The translations under genes and the position numbers were made by a program. A stretch of DNA of 64,000 bases from contig WNKV01000004.1 in assembly GCA_009720755.1 (NCBI GenBank), forward strand, positions 62,001-126,000, given 5' to 3'. This DNA is from Rhodoplanes serenus (GTDB taxonomy: Bacteria > Pseudomonadota > Alphaproteobacteria > Rhizobiales > Xanthobacteraceae). The notes beneath the pieces are model-generated. The model was not told where the DNA came from, ran no database searches, and worked only from the letters and a program-made list of their open reading frames with translations. This document shows positions 52,087-63,101 of the stretch, one piece after another (the first letter of the stretch is position 1; every line of letters begins with the position of its first letter).

Positions 52087-52815
52087 TCAGCCGGCCGAAC
52101 GGGCCGCGGCGGGCGCCGGCTCGGCCGCGGCCAGATAGTCGCGCCAGATCGCCTGATCGCCGAGGCTGTCGACGAAGGCGCGGTGAGCCGCGATTTCGTC
52201 GGCGGACAACCGCGGCGCCAGCGGCGTCGGTCGCGGCCGCGCCCGGCCCGATGTCGCCACCACCACGGACGCGCTCGCGGTCTCCAGCCCGAGCTGCGCC
52301 TGGCGGGCCTCGATCAGCTCCAGATAGACCTCGGCCAAGAGCTCGGCATCGAGCAGCGCGCCATGCTTGACGCGCCGCGACGTGTCGATGCGGAAGCGGG
52401 CGCACAGATCGTCGAGACGGTTCTGGCCGCCCGGATACTTGCGGCGGGCGAGCAGCAGCGTGTCGACGAGACGGGCGCGCGGGATCACCGGCAGGCCGCA
52501 GCGCTCCAGCTCCGCATTGATGAAGCCGAGATCGAAGCTCGCATTGTGGGCGACCAGCGGGGCGTCGCCCACGAAGGCGATGAAAGCCTCCGCCACATCG
52601 GCGAACAGCGGCTTGTCGGCGAGGAACTCGGCCGACAGGCCGTGCACCGCGAAGGCTTCGGCGGGCACGTCGCGCTGCGGGTTGAGATAGTAGTGGAAGG
52701 TCTGGCCGGACGGGATGCGGTTGAGCAGCTCGATGCAGCCGATCTCGATCAGCCGGTGACCCTGATAGGGATCGAGGCCGGTGGTCTCGGTGTCGAAGAC
52801 GATCTCACGCATCAT
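52087..52815 (-). CDS. dnaQ: DNA polymerase III epsilon subunit (proofreading exonuclease)
   Basis: This 3'-5' exonuclease proofreads the replicative polymerase. The 242-residue protein has Exo[13 protein letters not shown], Exo[16 protein letters not shown], and ExoIIIe [19 protein letters not shown] with the catalytic His, plus a C-terminal tail for the polymerase alpha subunit. Two ATGs stand in tandem at the start. It overlaps the end of coaE by 11 bases, the last gene of a four-gene minus-strand operon running away from the proposed origin. Confidence 0.95.
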   Translation of the reverse strand: MMREIVFDTETTGLDPYQGHRLIEIGCIELLNRIPSGQTFHYYLNPQRDVPAEAFAVHGLSAEFLADKPLFADVAEAFIAFVGDAPLVAHNASFDLGFINAELERCGLPVIPRARLVDTLLLARRKYPGGQNRLDDLCARFRIDTSRRVKHGALLDAELLAEVYLELIEARQAQLGLETASASVVVATSGRARPRPTPLAPRLSADEIAAHRAFVDSLGDQAIWRDYLAAAEPAPAAARSAG

Positions 52816-53467
52816 GGCTCGTGGCCGGGCTCCCGCTGTCGCCGGGCGGCGAGCCGTCCGGCGCGGCGGACGAGCGGCGCGGCTCCCGGCACGCGACGGC
52901 GCGGAGAATGGCACGAACCTGGGTGCGGGCGGAATCGAAGCCGCCGGAGCTGTCCACGATAAAATCGGCGCGCCGGCGCTTCTCGGCATCCGGGAGCTGC
53001 TTGGCCAGGATGGCAGCGAACTTCTCCTCGGTCATGCCGGGCCGGCGCAGCACGCGGGCGCGTTGCACGGCGGCGGGGGCCGACACCACCACCACGAAGT
53101 CGACGCGGCGGTCGGCGCCGGTCTCGAACAGAAGGGGAATGTCGAGCACCGCGACGGCCGCCCCGTCCGCGGCGGCGCGCGCCAGGAACGCCTCCTCCTC
53201 CCGCCGCACCAGCGGATGCACGATCGCCTCCAGCCGGGCGAGGGCGGCGGCATCGTTCATCACCAGCGGCCCCAGGCGGGTGCGGTCGACCTTGCCGTCC
53301 ACCACGGCGTCGGGAAACGCCGCCGCGATCGGGGCCACCGCGGCCCCCTCGTAGAGACGGTGGACGGCCGCATCGGCATCGTGCACCGGCACGCCGGCCT
53401 CGGCGAACAGCCGTGCCGTCACCGACTTGCCCATGCCGATCGACCCGGTGAGGCCGATGATCCGCAT
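52805..53467 (-). CDS. coaE: Dephospho-CoA kinase
   Basis: CoaE phosphorylates dephospho-CoA in the last step of coenzyme A synthesis. The 220-residue protein has the P-loop [11 protein letters not shown] at residues 5-15, the substrate-binding [10 protein letters not shown], and [21 protein letters not shown]. The last 25 or so residues form a Ser/Pro/Gly-rich tail that overlaps the dnaQ start. In many relatives aroE precedes coaE; here maf does, 33 bases away. Confidence 0.95.
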   Translation of the reverse strand: MRIIGLTGSIGMGKSVTARLFAEAGVPVHDADAAVHRLYEGAAVAPIAAAFPDAVVDGKVDRTRLGPLVMNDAAALARLEAIVHPLVRREEEAFLARAAADGAAVAVLDIPLLFETGADRRVDFVVVVSAPAAVQRARVLRRPGMTEEKFAAILAKQLPDAEKRRRADFIVDSSGGFDSARTQVRAILRAVACREPRRSSAAPDGSPPGDSGSPATSHDA

Positions 53468-53500
53468 GCTCGATCTCCATCGGGCGCACCGCGCGCCCGC

Positions 53501-54106
53501 TCAGCCGACCAGGCAGCCTTCGCGGCGCAGGAAGCCGAGCAATGGCAGCAGCGGCAGCCCCAGAATGGTGAAGTGATCGCCGTCGATGCGCTCGAACAGA
53601 TGAATGCCGAGCCGTTCGAGCTGATAGGCACCGACGCTCGCCGTGACGGCGTCGCCGGCGCTGTCCAGATAGGCATCGAGAAAACGATCGGTGAGGCGGC
53701 GCATGGTGAGCTGCGCCGTCTCGACATGGCCGAAGATCACCCGCCCGTCCTTGGCGACCGCGACGGCCGAGTGCAGCGCATGGGTGCGGCCGCTCATCGC
53801 CTTGAGCTGCTCGCGGGCGGCATCCCGGTCGGCCGGCTTGTTGAAGCGGCGGTCGCCGAGCGCCAGCGTCTGGTCGGCACCGACCACGTAGCAGCCGGAG
53901 CGTTGCACCGCCACCACCCGGGCCTTCTCGCGCGCCAGCACGAGAGCCGCCTGGGCGGGCGACACCGGGCCGGCGCGAACCTCGACTTGGCGCTCGTCGA
54001 TATCGGCCTCGGTCGGCTCGATCGGAATGCCGGACGCCTCCAGCATGGCGCGGCGGGCGGCGCTGCGCGAGGCGACCACCAGGGGGTGCGGAGCGAGCCA
54101 GAGCAC
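53501..54106 (-). CDS. maf: Maf-family nucleotide pyrophosphatase
   Basis: Maf/YhdE proteins hydrolyse non-canonical or canonical nucleoside triphosphates and affect septum formation. The 201-residue protein has the N-terminal LVVASRSAARRAMLEASGIP substrate loop, the catalytic GADQTLALGDRRFNKP block and SVGAYQLERLGIHLFERIDGDHFTILGLPL near the C-terminus. The start codon is GTG, separated by one base from the stop of the dikinase regulator, so translation is coupled. Confidence 0.92.
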   Translation of the reverse strand: MLWLAPHPLVVASRSAARRAMLEASGIPIEPTEADIDERQVEVRAGPVSPAQAALVLAREKARVVAVQRSGCYVVGADQTLALGDRRFNKPADRDAAREQLKAMSGRTHALHSAVAVAKDGRVIFGHVETAQLTMRRLTDRFLDAYLDSAGDAVTASVGAYQLERLGIHLFERIDGDHFTILGLPLLPLLGFLRREGCLVG

Positions 54107-54107
54107 C

Positions 54108-54947
54108 TCAGCGGCCCTCCGGCTGACGGCGCCGCTCGGCCAGCAGCGCCAGCACGGCGGCGGCGGTCTCCTCGATGGAACGGCGCGTCACGTCGATCAG
54201 CGGCCAGCCGCGGCGGGCACACAGGCGGCGCGAGTAGGCGATTTCCTCGGTCACCGCCTCGCGGTCGATGTACTGGTCGTCCTCGTTGTGGGCCTTGAGC
54301 CCGAGCAGACGGTTCTGGCGGATGGCCACGATGCGCTCCGGGCTGGCGAACAGGCCGACCACCAGAGGCTTCTGGAGGGTCTCCAGGGCGGGCGGCGGCG
54401 GCACGCCGGGAACCAGCGGGATGTTGGCGGTCTTGACGCCGCGGTTGGCGAGATAGATCGAGGTCGGGGTCTTGGACGTGCGGGAGACGCCGACCAGCAC
54501 CACGTCGGCGCGCTCGAGATCGTCGGCGAGCTGTCCGTCGTCGTGCATCATGGTGTAGTTCAGGGCGTCGATCCGCTTGAAGTACTCGGCATTGAGGACG
54601 TGCTGGGCGCCGACCTTGGGGGTCGATTCGTGGCCGAGATGGGATTCGAACAGGCGCAGCACCGGGCCGAGGATCGACAGGCAGGGCAGGCCGAGATCAC
54701 GGCAGGTGGTTTCCAGCCTCTCGATCAACGCCTCGTCGAGCAGGGTGTAGAGCACCACCCCGGGCTCCTGCTCGATCTCGGCCAGCACATGATCGAGCTG
54801 CTTGGCGGTGCGCACCGCCGGATAGACGTGCTCGACCGCCGAGACCTGGGTGTACTGCGCGGTGGCGGCCCGGGCGACCGTGATGAGGGTTTCGCCGGTC
54901 GAGTCGGAGACGAGATGCAGGTGGAAGAAGCTGGTCGGTTTCGTCAT
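54108..54947 (-). CDS. Pyruvate, phosphate/water dikinase regulatory protein (bifunctional kinase/pyrophosphorylase)
   Basis: The 279-residue DUF299 protein switches a dikinase off by ADP-dependent phosphorylation and on by phosphate-dependent dephosphorylation. It has the opening [13 protein letters not shown], the MMHDDGQ segment and the P-loop [18 protein letters not shown] (about 155-172), followed by IPLVPG and RQNRL. It is the first gene of the operon to maf, coaE and dnaQ and flanks the proposed origin, opposite hemE, as in other alphaproteobacteria. Confidence 0.93.
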   Translation of the reverse strand: MTKPTSFFHLHLVSDSTGETLITVARAATAQYTQVSAVEHVYPAVRTAKQLDHVLAEIEQEPGVVLYTLLDEALIERLETTCRDLGLPCLSILGPVLRLFESHLGHESTPKVGAQHVLNAEYFKRIDALNYTMMHDDGQLADDLERADVVLVGVSRTSKTPTSIYLANRGVKTANIPLVPGVPPPPALETLQKPLVVGLFASPERIVAIRQNRLLGLKAHNEDDQYIDREAVTEEIAYSRRLCARRGWPLIDVTRRSIEETAAAVLALLAERRRQPEGR

Positions 54948-55411
54948 CGGCCCCACGGAATCGCGCCCCCCGGAATTGTGCCGCCGAAATCGTGCTGCCG
55001 GAATCATGTCCCAGTATCGGGTCCTCCCAGTCACGCCCCGCTGCTTCACGCTCTGAGGACAGCTGTGGACGGCTGGGGAGAACACCGCGCGGGCGCCGCC
55101 TCCGCGGGACGGGCCGGTGGTCCCGCGGCACCCCGGATCACAAATTCACAGGACGGGACGACGAGTCGAGGATTTATACTCCTTCATTGTGAAGAGCGGC
55201 AATGGTATCAGGCGGGCCGAGCAGGGCGGTCACCAACCGCTGCGGCACAGGCGGTCGCAGTGCAGTCGACAGGATCGCTCGACACACAGGACGGTGGACC
55301 ATGCTGTGGATGACGTTGCGGCTGGTGTGGACGGGGGAGTCGTGAGTCTTTTCCCGCCCCCAATAGACTCAACAATGAAGATTCTCTTAATCTTTTGATT
55401 TGATAGAGCCG
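54948..55411. other. oriC: Probable chromosomal replication origin (oriC)
   Basis: This 464-base non-coding gap lies between the dikinase regulator and hemE, the known origin position in Caulobacter and relatives. It holds TGTGGATGA (55305-55313; one mismatch to the DnaA box complement) and TGTGGACGG twice (55064-55072, 55326-55334), all in one orientation. An AT-rich tract at 55377-55407 abuts hemE and could be the unwinding element. Genes leave it in both directions, and parS is about 8 kb away. The boxes apart from the first are weak matches. Confidence 0.7.
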
Positions 55412-56467
55412 ATGAACAATCCTGCTGTCTCTCCGAACACTCCCACCCGTGCGGTCCTCGACGTCCTCGCCGGCAAGCGGCAGGCGACACCGCCGGTCTG
55501 GATGATGCGTCAGGCCGGACGCTACCTCCCCGAGTACCGCGCCACCCGCGAGCAGGCCGGCAGCTTCCTCGACCTGTGCTTCAATCCAAAGCTCGCCGCC
55601 GAGGTTACGTTCCAGCCGATCCGTCGGTTCGGCTTCGATGCCGCGATCCTGTTCTCCGACATCCTGGTGGTGCCGCACGCCCTCGGCCAGACGGTGAGCT
55701 TCGCGGCCGGCGAAGGGCCGCGCCTCGCACCGCGGGTCGACCGGGACAATGTCGGCCGGTTCTCCGGCAGCTTCGACCAGGCGAAGCTCGCGGCGGTGTT
55801 CGAGGCGGTGCGGCTGATCCGGGCCGGGCTGCCGGCGGAGACGACGTTCCTCGGCTTCTGCGGGGCGCCGTGGACGGTGGCGACCTACATGGTGGCGGGG
55901 GAAGGAACCTCGGACCAGGGGCCGGCGCGCTCGTTGGCCTATCGTGATCCGGAGACTATGCAGCGGCTGATCGATGGGCTGGTCGATGCGTCGATCGCCT
56001 ATCTGATCGAGCAGTTCCGGGCGGGGGTGGACGCCGTGCAGGTGTTCGACACCTGGGCCGGCATCCTGCCGCCGGCGGAGTTCGACCGCTGGGTGATCGC
56101 CCCGACGGCGCGCATCGTCGCCGGCGTGCGGGCCGCGGTGCCGGATGCCAAGATCATCGCCTTTCCGCGTGGAGCCGGAACGCAACTCGAGCGTTTCATC
56201 GACAAGGTGCCGGTGAACGCCGTGGGGCTCGACTGGACGATGGATCTCACCTTCGCGCGCGAGCGAATCCAGAGCCGGGTGGCCGTGCAGGGCAATCTCG
56301 ACCCGCTGCTGCTGGTGGCCGGTGGCGACGCGCTCGACCGCGGCGTCGACGCCGTCATGGAAGCGTTCCGCGACGGTCCGTTCATCTTCAACCTCGGCCA
56401 CGGCATCACGCCGGAGGCGCCGATTGCCAATGTGGAGCGCATGCTGGCGCGGGTCAGGGGCGGTTGA
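55412..56467 (+). CDS. hemE: Uroporphyrinogen decarboxylase
   Basis: HemE removes four carboxyl groups from uroporphyrinogen III to give coproporphyrinogen in heme and bacteriochlorophyll synthesis. The 351-residue protein has the signatures [17 protein letters not shown] and [12 protein letters not shown] with the catalytic Asp, [21 protein letters not shown] and [11 protein letters not shown]. The ATG at 55412 follows the AT-rich tract of the origin; a TTG four codons earlier is possible. It overlaps the hemJ start. Confidence 0.96.
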   Translation: MNNPAVSPNTPTRAVLDVLAGKRQATPPVWMMRQAGRYLPEYRATREQAGSFLDLCFNPKLAAEVTFQPIRRFGFDAAILFSDILVVPHALGQTVSFAAGEGPRLAPRVDRDNVGRFSGSFDQAKLAAVFEAVRLIRAGLPAETTFLGFCGAPWTVATYMVAGEGTSDQGPARSLAYRDPETMQRLIDGLVDASIAYLIEQFRAGVDAVQVFDTWAGILPPAEFDRWVIAPTARIVAGVRAAVPDAKIIAFPRGAGTQLERFIDKVPVNAVGLDWTMDLTFARERIQSRVAVQGNLDPLLLVAGGDALDRGVDAVMEAFRDGPFIFNLGHGITPEAPIANVERMLARVRGG

Positions 56468-57024
56468 CGGAAGACCCCCGGGGCGCGCCGGCGGACGATC
56501 GGCGGGGCGAGATCGCCTCGCCGGCACGTCGGCTCCTGCGGGCGGCGGTGGGGCTCGTGGCGCCGCTCGGCCTGGCGGTCGGGCTCGTCGTCGTGGTGCC
56601 GGTCGGGGCCTATCTGTGGATGCGGGCCGTCCATCTGGTCGCGGTGGCGTGCTGGGTGGGGGGCATGCTGGTGCTGCCGCCGCTGTTCGCCCGGCATGTC
56701 CGGGTCGCCTCCGGGCCGGCGGCCGACCTGCTCGGCGAGATCGAGCACCGGGTGATGCGTCATCTGGTCAACCCGGCCATGGTGGTGACCTGGGGAGTCG
56801 GCGGCTGGCTGCTGTGGAACGGCGGTTGGTGGTCGAGCGGCTGGTTTCATGCGAAGCTGGCCCTCGTCATCGTGCTGTCGGGCCTGCACGGCATGCTGTC
56901 GGCGGAAATCCGGCGGCTGGCACAAGGGTCGCCGCGCTACGCCCGATTCTATATTCCGCTCGGCGTGATCGGCGGCATTCTGGCAGTCGGAACGGTGCTG
57001 CTGGCAGTGGTCAAGCCGCTCTGA
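56464..57024 (+). CDS. hemJ: HemJ-like protoporphyrinogen oxidase (CopD family)
   Basis: HemJ oxidises protoporphyrinogen IX at the inner membrane. The 186-residue protein has about five hydrophobic segments and the HemJ pattern [19 protein letters not shown] with the conserved His, [19 protein letters not shown], and [17 protein letters not shown] with the conserved Lys and His. The start shown is a TTG overlapping the hemE stop; the first helix (about 27-48) is additional to the core, so an inner GTG is also possible. Position right after hemE supports the assignment. Confidence 0.85.
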   Translation: MTEDPRGAPADDRRGEIASPARRLLRAAVGLVAPLGLAVGLVVVVPVGAYLWMRAVHLVAVACWVGGMLVLPPLFARHVRVASGPAADLLGEIEHRVMRHLVNPAMVVTWGVGGWLLWNGGWWSSGWFHAKLALVIVLSGLHGMLSAEIRRLAQGSPRYARFYIPLGVIGGILAVGTVLLAVVKPL

Positions 57025-57251
57025 TCGGCAGTGGCCGCCCACGGTTTGGGCAGGGTTCGCTCTTGCGTGGTCGGCGCTCTTTACCTATGTTGGCCCCATC
57101 TCCCCGAACGCAGGCAGATGCAGTCGAACGAGGCTTCCAACGAGCCGAGTCGCAGCATCGGGGCCAGAGGCGACAAGCCCGTTTGCCCTGAGACCTGTGA
57201 ATTCCCCTTCCAGCGTCGATCGGCCCTCCATCGACACACAGGATTACCCGC

Positions 57252-58517
57252 ATGCGGGAAATGAAGCTTCAGGACCTCAAGTCCAAGACTCCGACCGAAT
57301 TGCTGGCCTTCGCCGACGAGCACGAGGTGGAAAACGCCTCGACGATGCGCAAGCAGGAGCTGATGTTCGCGATCCTCAAGCAGCTCGCGCAGAAGGACGT
57401 GGAGATCATCGGCGAGGGTGTGGTCGAGGTGCTGCAAGACGGCTTCGGCTTCCTGCGGTCGCCGGAGGCCAACTATCTGCCGGGGCCGGACGACATCTAC
57501 GTGTCGCCGTCGCAGATCCGCCGCTTCGGCCTGCGCACCGGCGACACCATCGAGGGGCAGATCCGCAGCCCCAAGGAAGGCGAGCGCTATTTCGCGCTGC
57601 TCAAGGTCAACACGATCAATTTCGAAGACCCCGATAAGGCGCGCCACAAGATCAACTTCGACAACCTGACGCCGCTCTATCCGGACGAGCGGCTCAAGAT
57701 GGAGGTCGAGGACCCGACCCGGAAGGATCTGTCGGCGCGGGTGATCGACATCGTGGCGCCGATCGGCAAGGGCCAGCGCGCCTTGATCGTGTCGCCGCCG
57801 CGCACCGGCAAGACGGTGCTGCTCCAGAACATCGCCCACGCCATCACGGCCAATCACCCCGAGTGCTACCTGATCGTGCTGCTCATCGACGAGCGGCCCG
57901 AGGAGGTGACCGACATGCAGCGCTCGGTGAAGGGCGAGGTGATCTCCTCGACCTTCGACGAGCCGGCGGCACGCCACGTGCAGGTCGCCGAGATGGTGAT
58001 CGAGAAGGCCAAGCGGCTGGTCGAGCACGGCCGTGACGTGGTCATCCTGCTCGACTCGATCACCCGACTCGGTCGCGCCTACAACACGGTGGTGCCGTCC
58101 TCCGGCAAGGTGTTGACCGGCGGCGTCGACGCCAATGCGCTCCAGCGCCCGAAGCGGTTCTTCGGCGCCGCCCGCAACATCGAGGAGGGCGGCTCGCTCA
58201 CCATCATCGCGACCGCGCTGATCGAGACCGGCAGCCGCATGGACGAGGTGATCTTCGAAGAGTTCAAGGGCACCGGCAACTCCGAGATCATTCTCGACCG
58301 CAAGGTGGCCGACAAGCGGACCTTCCCGGCGATCGACATCACCCGCTCGGGAACCCGCAAGGAAGAGCTGCTCACCGAGAACCAGACCCTCAAGAAGATC
58401 TACGTCCTGCGCCGCATCCTCAATCCGATGGGCACCATGGATGCGATCGACTTCCTTCTCGACAAGCTCCGCAATACCAAGAACAACGGCGAATTCTTCG
58501 ACTCCATGAACACGTGA
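57252..58517 (+). CDS. rho: Transcription termination factor Rho
   Basis: Rho is the hexameric RNA helicase that ends untranslated transcripts. The 421-residue protein has the N-terminal Rho_N helices ([18 protein letters not shown]), the RNA-binding cold-shock-like domain with [23 protein letters not shown], and Walker A SPPRTGKT. It also has [13 protein letters not shown] and the Q-loop/R-loop region [28 protein letters not shown]. The hemE-hemJ-rho order is typical of the group. Confidence 0.97.
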   Translation: MREMKLQDLKSKTPTELLAFADEHEVENASTMRKQELMFAILKQLAQKDVEIIGEGVVEVLQDGFGFLRSPEANYLPGPDDIYVSPSQIRRFGLRTGDTIEGQIRSPKEGERYFALLKVNTINFEDPDKARHKINFDNLTPLYPDERLKMEVEDPTRKDLSARVIDIVAPIGKGQRALIVSPPRTGKTVLLQNIAHAITANHPECYLIVLLIDERPEEVTDMQRSVKGEVISSTFDEPAARHVQVAEMVIEKAKRLVEHGRDVVILLDSITRLGRAYNTVVPSSGKVLTGGVDANALQRPKRFFGAARNIEEGGSLTIIATALIETGSRMDEVIFEEFKGTGNSEIILDRKVADKRTFPAIDITRSGTRKEELLTENQTLKKIYVLRRILNPMGTMDAIDFLLDKLRNTKNNGEFFDSMNT

Positions 58518-58521
58518 GGCG

Positions 58522-59052
58522 ATGCGCGACCCTCCCCAGCGGCTGGCAGTCGGACAGGCACGCTGGCCGCAGGACCGGGCGCTGGTGGAGGGGCTGATTC
58601 GCGACTTCGCCGCCTGGGCGGGACCCAGAGCGGGCACGGGTGGGCCGCAGGTGCCGCTCGCCCGGCTGCCGGGTCGCTATCGGATGCCGCATGGCTGCAT
58701 CCTGGTCGCGCATGCGGGGTCCGATCCGGTCGGGGTGGCGGCGTTCCGCCGGCGTCGGGTCGGCGTGTGCGAGATCGACCAGCTATTCGTGCGGGAGGCG
58801 TTCCGGGGGCTCAGCATCGCCGGCGTGCTGCTCGACGGGTTGATCGCGACGGCGCTGGCGGTCGGCTATCGCCGCATGATGGTCGAGGTCGGGGACGGCT
58901 GCCGGGCCGCGCACGAGGTCTACCGGAAGGGCGGCTTCCAGGTGGTGCGCTCACGGGCGCCGCGGCCGGGGGTGGTGACCCTCGGCCTCGATCTGCGCGC
59001 CGCGCTGCCGGTCGGTCCGGCCGGGATCGGGTCTCCCGCAGGCATCGGCTGA
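58522..59052 (+). CDS. GNAT-family N-acetyltransferase
   Basis: The 176-residue protein has the GNAT fold. Strand 4 EIDQLFVREAFRGLSIAGVLLDGLI (about 88-112) includes the acetyl-CoA pyrophosphate loop R-x-x-(G/S)-I-A, and the VYRKGGFQVV motif follows near the end. The acceptor cannot be read from sequence. It starts five bases after the rho stop and may be cotranscribed with it. The last 20 residues repeat PAGIGSPAGIG, a small tandem duplication. Confidence 0.8.
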   Translation: MRDPPQRLAVGQARWPQDRALVEGLIRDFAAWAGPRAGTGGPQVPLARLPGRYRMPHGCILVAHAGSDPVGVAAFRRRRVGVCEIDQLFVREAFRGLSIAGVLLDGLIATALAVGYRRMMVEVGDGCRAAHEVYRKGGFQVVRSRAPRPGVVTLGLDLRAALPVGPAGIGSPAGIG

Positions 59053-59059
59053 CCCGTGA

Positions 59060-61201
59060 TCAGGCGCCGGGCCCGAGGGCCGCCAGGGTGGCGGCCAGGG
59101 CTGCCGGGGTGTCGATCGGACGCGAGCAGCGCCCGGCGGTGCACACGAAGACGGCGCCCGCCGTCGCTGCGGCGTGGCCGCGGGCCGGGTGGTCGGTCGG
59201 CAACCGATCCGGCTGCGGGGCCCATAGGACCGTCCGCTCGGTGAACGGAACGTGCTGCACCGCGTCAATGAGCGCAGCATTGTGCGCGGCCTGGCCGCTG
59301 ACGACCAGCTCCACACCGCGCAGGCGCAGGTCGAGGGCATTCAGCAGGCCGAGATGGCCGAACACATTGCTGGCCGCCATCGGCAGCACCCCGTCGAACA
59401 GGCGGTCGGCGCGTTCGCGCCAGGTGTCGGCGCCGGTGAGCACCGCCAGGCGAATCAGATTTTGCGCCGCAACAGCGTGCGGATTGGGGGTCGCGTCGTC
59501 CTGGGTTGAGGCCGGACGGATCACCAGGCCCTCGGCATCGTCGGCGGTGAGAAAGTAACCCCCGGTGGTCGGGTCAGCGTGGTGACGCTCCAGAGCGGCC
59601 TGCCAAATCAAGGCTTTATCGATGAAATCCCGGTCCCCCGTGGCCTCGTGCAGGGCCACGGCGGCGCGCCCCATGGCGGCGAAGTCGCTGGCCAGACCGG
59701 GCATCAGCAGGCGGCCGTCGCGCCACGAGTGACCGAGACGGTCGCCGCGGGTCATGTGCGTTGCAACAAACTCGAAAGCGCGGCGGGCGCGGGCCACCCA
59801 ATCGGATTCCCCGAGCAGGGTTCCCGCATTCGCCAGGGCCGCGATCATCAGCCCGTTCCAGTCGGCCAGCACCTTGTCGTCGAGGCCGGGGCGGATTCGA
59901 CCGGCGCGCGCCTCCAGCAGCTTGTTGCGCAGTGCAACAAGGTGGGTCTCCAGATCCGGGTCGTCGGGCCGTAGCGAGGGGCCTGATCCGGTACGGGCAC
60001 GCGCATGCTCGTCGAGGGCGGCGAGGCGGTTGAGGATCGTCTGGCCCTCGAAATTGCCGCCCGGGGTCACGTCGTAATGGCGGGCGAACAGGTCGGCATC
60101 GTCGGGACCGAGCACGGCCGCGATCTCGTCCGGGGTCCAGACGTAGAACTTGCCCTCGTGGCCTTCGGAATCGGCATCGAGAGAGGCACAGAAGGCCCCC
60201 TCGGGGGTGGTCATCTCGCGGGCCAGCCAGGCGACCGTCTCGGCGGCGCGCCGGCGGAACAGCGGGTGGCCGGTGCGTGCATGGGCGAGCGCCAGCAGCT
60301 CGAGGAGCTGGGCGTTGTCGTACAGCATCTTCTCGAAATGCGGCACCAGCCAGCGCTCGTCGACGGAGTAGCGGGCGAAGCCGCCGCCGAGATGATCGTA
60401 GATGCCGCCCTCGCACAGGCGTTCGAGCGAGTGGGCGACGAGATCGACATAGAGGTTGGGGCTCGGCGGCTGGGGAGTGGCGCGGTCGGCGCGCTGGCCG
60501 GCCCGCCACAGCAGCTCCAGCATGGCCGGCTGCGGGAACTTGGGAGCGCCGCGGAGCCCGCCATGGGTGAGGTCGATCAGGCCGGCGACCTGCTGGGCGA
60601 CGCGGTCGAGCTCGGCGACCCCGATGGTCACCGGGCCGGCGGCCTCGGCGCGGGCCGCGAGGCGGCCCATCAGGGCGTCGCGGTTCTGGGTGATGCGATC
60701 GGGCTCCTCGCGGAACAGGCGCGCGACCTCCTCCAGCACGTCGACGAACGAGGGGCGGCCGTAACGGGAGGTCTTGGGGAAGTAGGTGCCGCCCCACACC
60801 GGCTCGCCCTCCGGCGTCAGGAACATGGTGAGCGGCCAGCCGCCCTGCTGGCCGAGATGATGCAGCGCCGCCATGTAGATCTGGTCGATGTCGGGGCGCT
60901 CCTCGCGGTCGACCTTGATGTTCACGAACAGCCTGTTCATCACGGCCGCGGTGTCGCGGTCCTCGAAGCTCTCGTGCGCCATCACATGGCACCAGTGGCA
61001 GGCCGCGTAGCCGACCGACAGCAGGATCGGCCGGCCGGTCCGCTTGGCCTCGGCGAGGGCGTCCGGCCCCCAGGGCCACCAGTCGACCGGATTGGCGGCA
61101 TGCTGAAGCAGATAGGGGCTCGTCTCACCGGCGAGGCGGTTGGCGGGTGAGGGCGCGGCAGGGCTGGGGCTGTCCATGGGTCTCCCGGGGGTTTCGGTCA
61201 T
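59060..61201 (-). CDS. Thioredoxin-domain protein of the YyaL/SSP411 (DUF255) family
   Basis: The 713-residue protein starts with an N-terminal thioredoxin-like DUF255 domain (about 18-180) with [25 protein letters not shown] and the CHWCHVM motif. A long alpha/alpha six-hairpin region related to N-acylglucosamine epimerases follows, with [35 protein letters not shown]. Function is unproven; a redox or sugar-processing role is suspected. It is convergent with the GNAT gene by seven bases. Confidence 0.9.
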   Translation of the reverse strand: MTETPGRPMDSPSPAAPSPANRLAGETSPYLLQHAANPVDWWPWGPDALAEAKRTGRPILLSVGYAACHWCHVMAHESFEDRDTAAVMNRLFVNIKVDREERPDIDQIYMAALHHLGQQGGWPLTMFLTPEGEPVWGGTYFPKTSRYGRPSFVDVLEEVARLFREEPDRITQNRDALMGRLAARAEAAGPVTIGVAELDRVAQQVAGLIDLTHGGLRGAPKFPQPAMLELLWRAGQRADRATPQPPSPNLYVDLVAHSLERLCEGGIYDHLGGGFARYSVDERWLVPHFEKMLYDNAQLLELLALAHARTGHPLFRRRAAETVAWLAREMTTPEGAFCASLDADSEGHEGKFYVWTPDEIAAVLGPDDADLFARHYDVTPGGNFEGQTILNRLAALDEHARARTGSGPSLRPDDPDLETHLVALRNKLLEARAGRIRPGLDDKVLADWNGLMIAALANAGTLLGESDWVARARRAFEFVATHMTRGDRLGHSWRDGRLLMPGLASDFAAMGRAAVALHEATGDRDFIDKALIWQAALERHHADPTTGGYFLTADDAEGLVIRPASTQDDATPNPHAVAAQNLIRLAVLTGADTWRERADRLFDGVLPMAASNVFGHLGLLNALDLRLRGVELVVSGQAAHNAALIDAVQHVPFTERTVLWAPQPDRLPTDHPARGHAAATAGAVFVCTAGRCSRPIDTPAALAATLAALGPGA

Positions 61202-61356
61202 TATCAGGGAGAACCGGCCAAACCGACAGGGGTGCCGGGCGCGACAGGACAGCCGATCGATGACGGGGTGGTCGACGTTGAGGTTAATGAGGGGTAAATG
61301 GTGGAGGATTCGGGACCGGGTGTATCGTGAGGGGCGTCCTGGTAGCGAGGTGAGCG

Positions 61357-61644
61357 ATGCGACTGTTGTCGACCTGCGCCATGATGCTGCTGCTGGCGAG
61401 CCCGGCGGCGGCCCAGACCTTCACGACCGGCTGTGGATGGGGCTCGCGCAGCGTGTTCTGCCAGTCCAAATGGCTCAGTGGTCCGGTCGCCGTGGCGGGC
61501 CAGCTCGACTATGTCGAGATGCGCAAGGTCAGCGCCGACGAGCGTGCCGTCTGGCAGACGCGGTGCCGCCCGCGGGACGTCACCGATCGGTATGGTGTGG
61601 TGCACGTCGTCTATGCGGCGGCAGGGTGCCAGTACGGTCCCTGA
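61357..61644 (+). CDS. Small secreted cysteine-containing protein, unknown
   Basis: I do not recognise the family of this 95-residue protein. It has a clear signal peptide (1-20, ending SPAAAQ). The mature part has four cysteines (26, 35, 70, 91), enough for two disulfides in the periplasm, and ends in CQYGP. It lies 62 bases before mnmE on the same strand but has no evident link to it. The small, Cys-paired mature domain suggests a periplasmic or extracellular role. Confidence 0.7.
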   Translation: MRLLSTCAMMLLLASPAAAQTFTTGCGWGSRSVFCQSKWLSGPVAVAGQLDYVEMRKVSADERAVWQTRCRPRDVTDRYGVVHVVYAAAGCQYGP

Positions 61645-61703
61645 GCGCGTGGGCTGTCGCCGGCGGCCGGCCGGCATTCTCCTGAGACGGTCCAGTCGGC
61701 AGC

Positions 61704-63041
61704 ATGGCTGACACTATTTTTGCTCTCTCGTCGGGGCGGCCGCCGGCCGCCATCGCGGTCGTTCGGGTGTCCGGCCCACAAGCCGGCGAGGCCGTGCGGC
61801 GGCTCGTCGGCCGAGTGCCGGAGGCGCGGCGGGCCACGCTGGCGGTCCTGCGCGAGCCGGCGACGGGTGAGCCGATCGACCAGGCGCTGGTGCTGTGGTT
61901 TCCGGGGCCGGCGAGCGAGACCGGCGACGACACCGTCGAGTTCCAGGTGCATGGCGGGCGGGCCGTCATCGCGGCGGTGCTGGCGGCGCTCGGCCGCGTG
62001 CCGGGTTGCCGGCCCGCCGAGGCGGGCGAGTTCACCCGGCGGGCCTTCGACAATGGCCGCCTCGATCTCACTCGGGTGGAGGGGCTCGCCGACCTGATCG
62101 GCGCCGACACCGAGGCGCAGCGGCGGCAGGCGCTGGCGCAGCTCGGCGGGCTGCTGGGCGACAAGGCCGAGGCGTGGCGGCAGCGGCTGATCGGCGCTCA
62201 GGCGCTGATCGAGGCCGGGATCGACTTCTCCGACGAGGCGGACGTGCCGGGCGAGTTGGTCGGGCCGGCACTGGCCGAGGCGGCGGCCCTGCGGGCCGAG
62301 ATCGTCGCGGCGCTGGCCGACGGCCGCCGCGGCGAGCGGCTGCGGGACGGCCTGGTGGTCGCGCTAGCGGGCCCGCCAAACGCCGGAAAATCGAGCTTGC
62401 TCAATAGGATGGTGCGACGCGAGGCGGCCATCGTGTCGGCCTTGCCGGGCACCACGAGGGACGCCATCGAGGTGCATCTCGATCTCGGCGGCCAGCCGGT
62501 CACGCTGGTGGACACGGCGGGCCTGCGCGAGACCGACGATCCGGTGGAGCGCGAGGGGGTGCGGCGGGCGCGGGATCGGGCGGCCGCGGCCGATCTGCTG
62601 CTGTGGCTTCAGGACGGGGCCGAGCCGCACGGGGCAGTGCCACCCGACGGGCTGGCCGGACGGGTGTGGCGGGTGGTGACCAAGGCCGACCTGCTGGACG
62701 AGGCGGCGCGGACCCGATGGGCCGGGGCCGGTACCGACACTCACCTCACCTCGGCGCGGACCGGGGAGGGCATCGCGGCGCTGATGGAAGCGCTGGAGCG
62801 AGCGGCCGCGACCCTCATCGGGGCCGGCGATCCGGCACTGGTGACGCGAGCCCGGCACCGGGCGGCGCTGGAGGAGACGGTGGCGGCGCTCGACCGGGCG
62901 GCGGCCGGGGCGGGCGGCCCGGAGGAGATCGTGGCCGAGGAGCTGCGGCTGGCCGGGCGGGCGCTGGGCCGCCTGGTCGGGCGGGTGGATGTCGAGGACG
63001 TGCTCGATGTCATCTTTCGTGATTTCTGCATCGGCAAGTGA
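61704..63041 (+). CDS. mnmE: tRNA modification GTPase MnmE
   Basis: MnmE, with MnmG, places the 5-carboxymethylaminomethyl group on wobble uridine 34 of certain tRNAs. The 445-residue protein has the folate-binding N-domain, beginning [22 protein letters not shown]. It has a helical domain with an inserted G domain carrying G1 [13 protein letters not shown]3 DTAGLRET and G4 TKAD, and the C-terminal CIGK motif with the catalytic Cys. It is followed by mnmG after a 102-base gap containing parS. Confidence 0.97.
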   Translation: MADTIFALSSGRPPAAIAVVRVSGPQAGEAVRRLVGRVPEARRATLAVLREPATGEPIDQALVLWFPGPASETGDDTVEFQVHGGRAVIAAVLAALGRVPGCRPAEAGEFTRRAFDNGRLDLTRVEGLADLIGADTEAQRRQALAQLGGLLGDKAEAWRQRLIGAQALIEAGIDFSDEADVPGELVGPALAEAAALRAEIVAALADGRRGERLRDGLVVALAGPPNAGKSSLLNRMVRREAAIVSALPGTTRDAIEVHLDLGGQPVTLVDTAGLRETDDPVEREGVRRARDRAAAADLLLWLQDGAEPHGAVPPDGLAGRVWRVVTKADLLDEAARTRWAGAGTDTHLTSARTGEGIAALMEALERAAATLIGAGDPALVTRARHRAALEETVAALDRAAAGAGGPEEIVAEELRLAGRALGRLVGRVDVEDVLDVIFRDFCIGK

Positions 63042-63101
63042 TAGAGGCAGCGGCGGTCGTCCGTGGGCGACCTGACCGCGGCGGCCGCGCGCCGGGCGCG
63101 G

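Noticed and set aside
55381-55407. TTAA in the AT-rich tract as a full CtrA site
   Set aside because: The second half at N7 spacing reads ATTT rather than TTAA, so only a half-match exists and I do not claim CtrA control of the origin.
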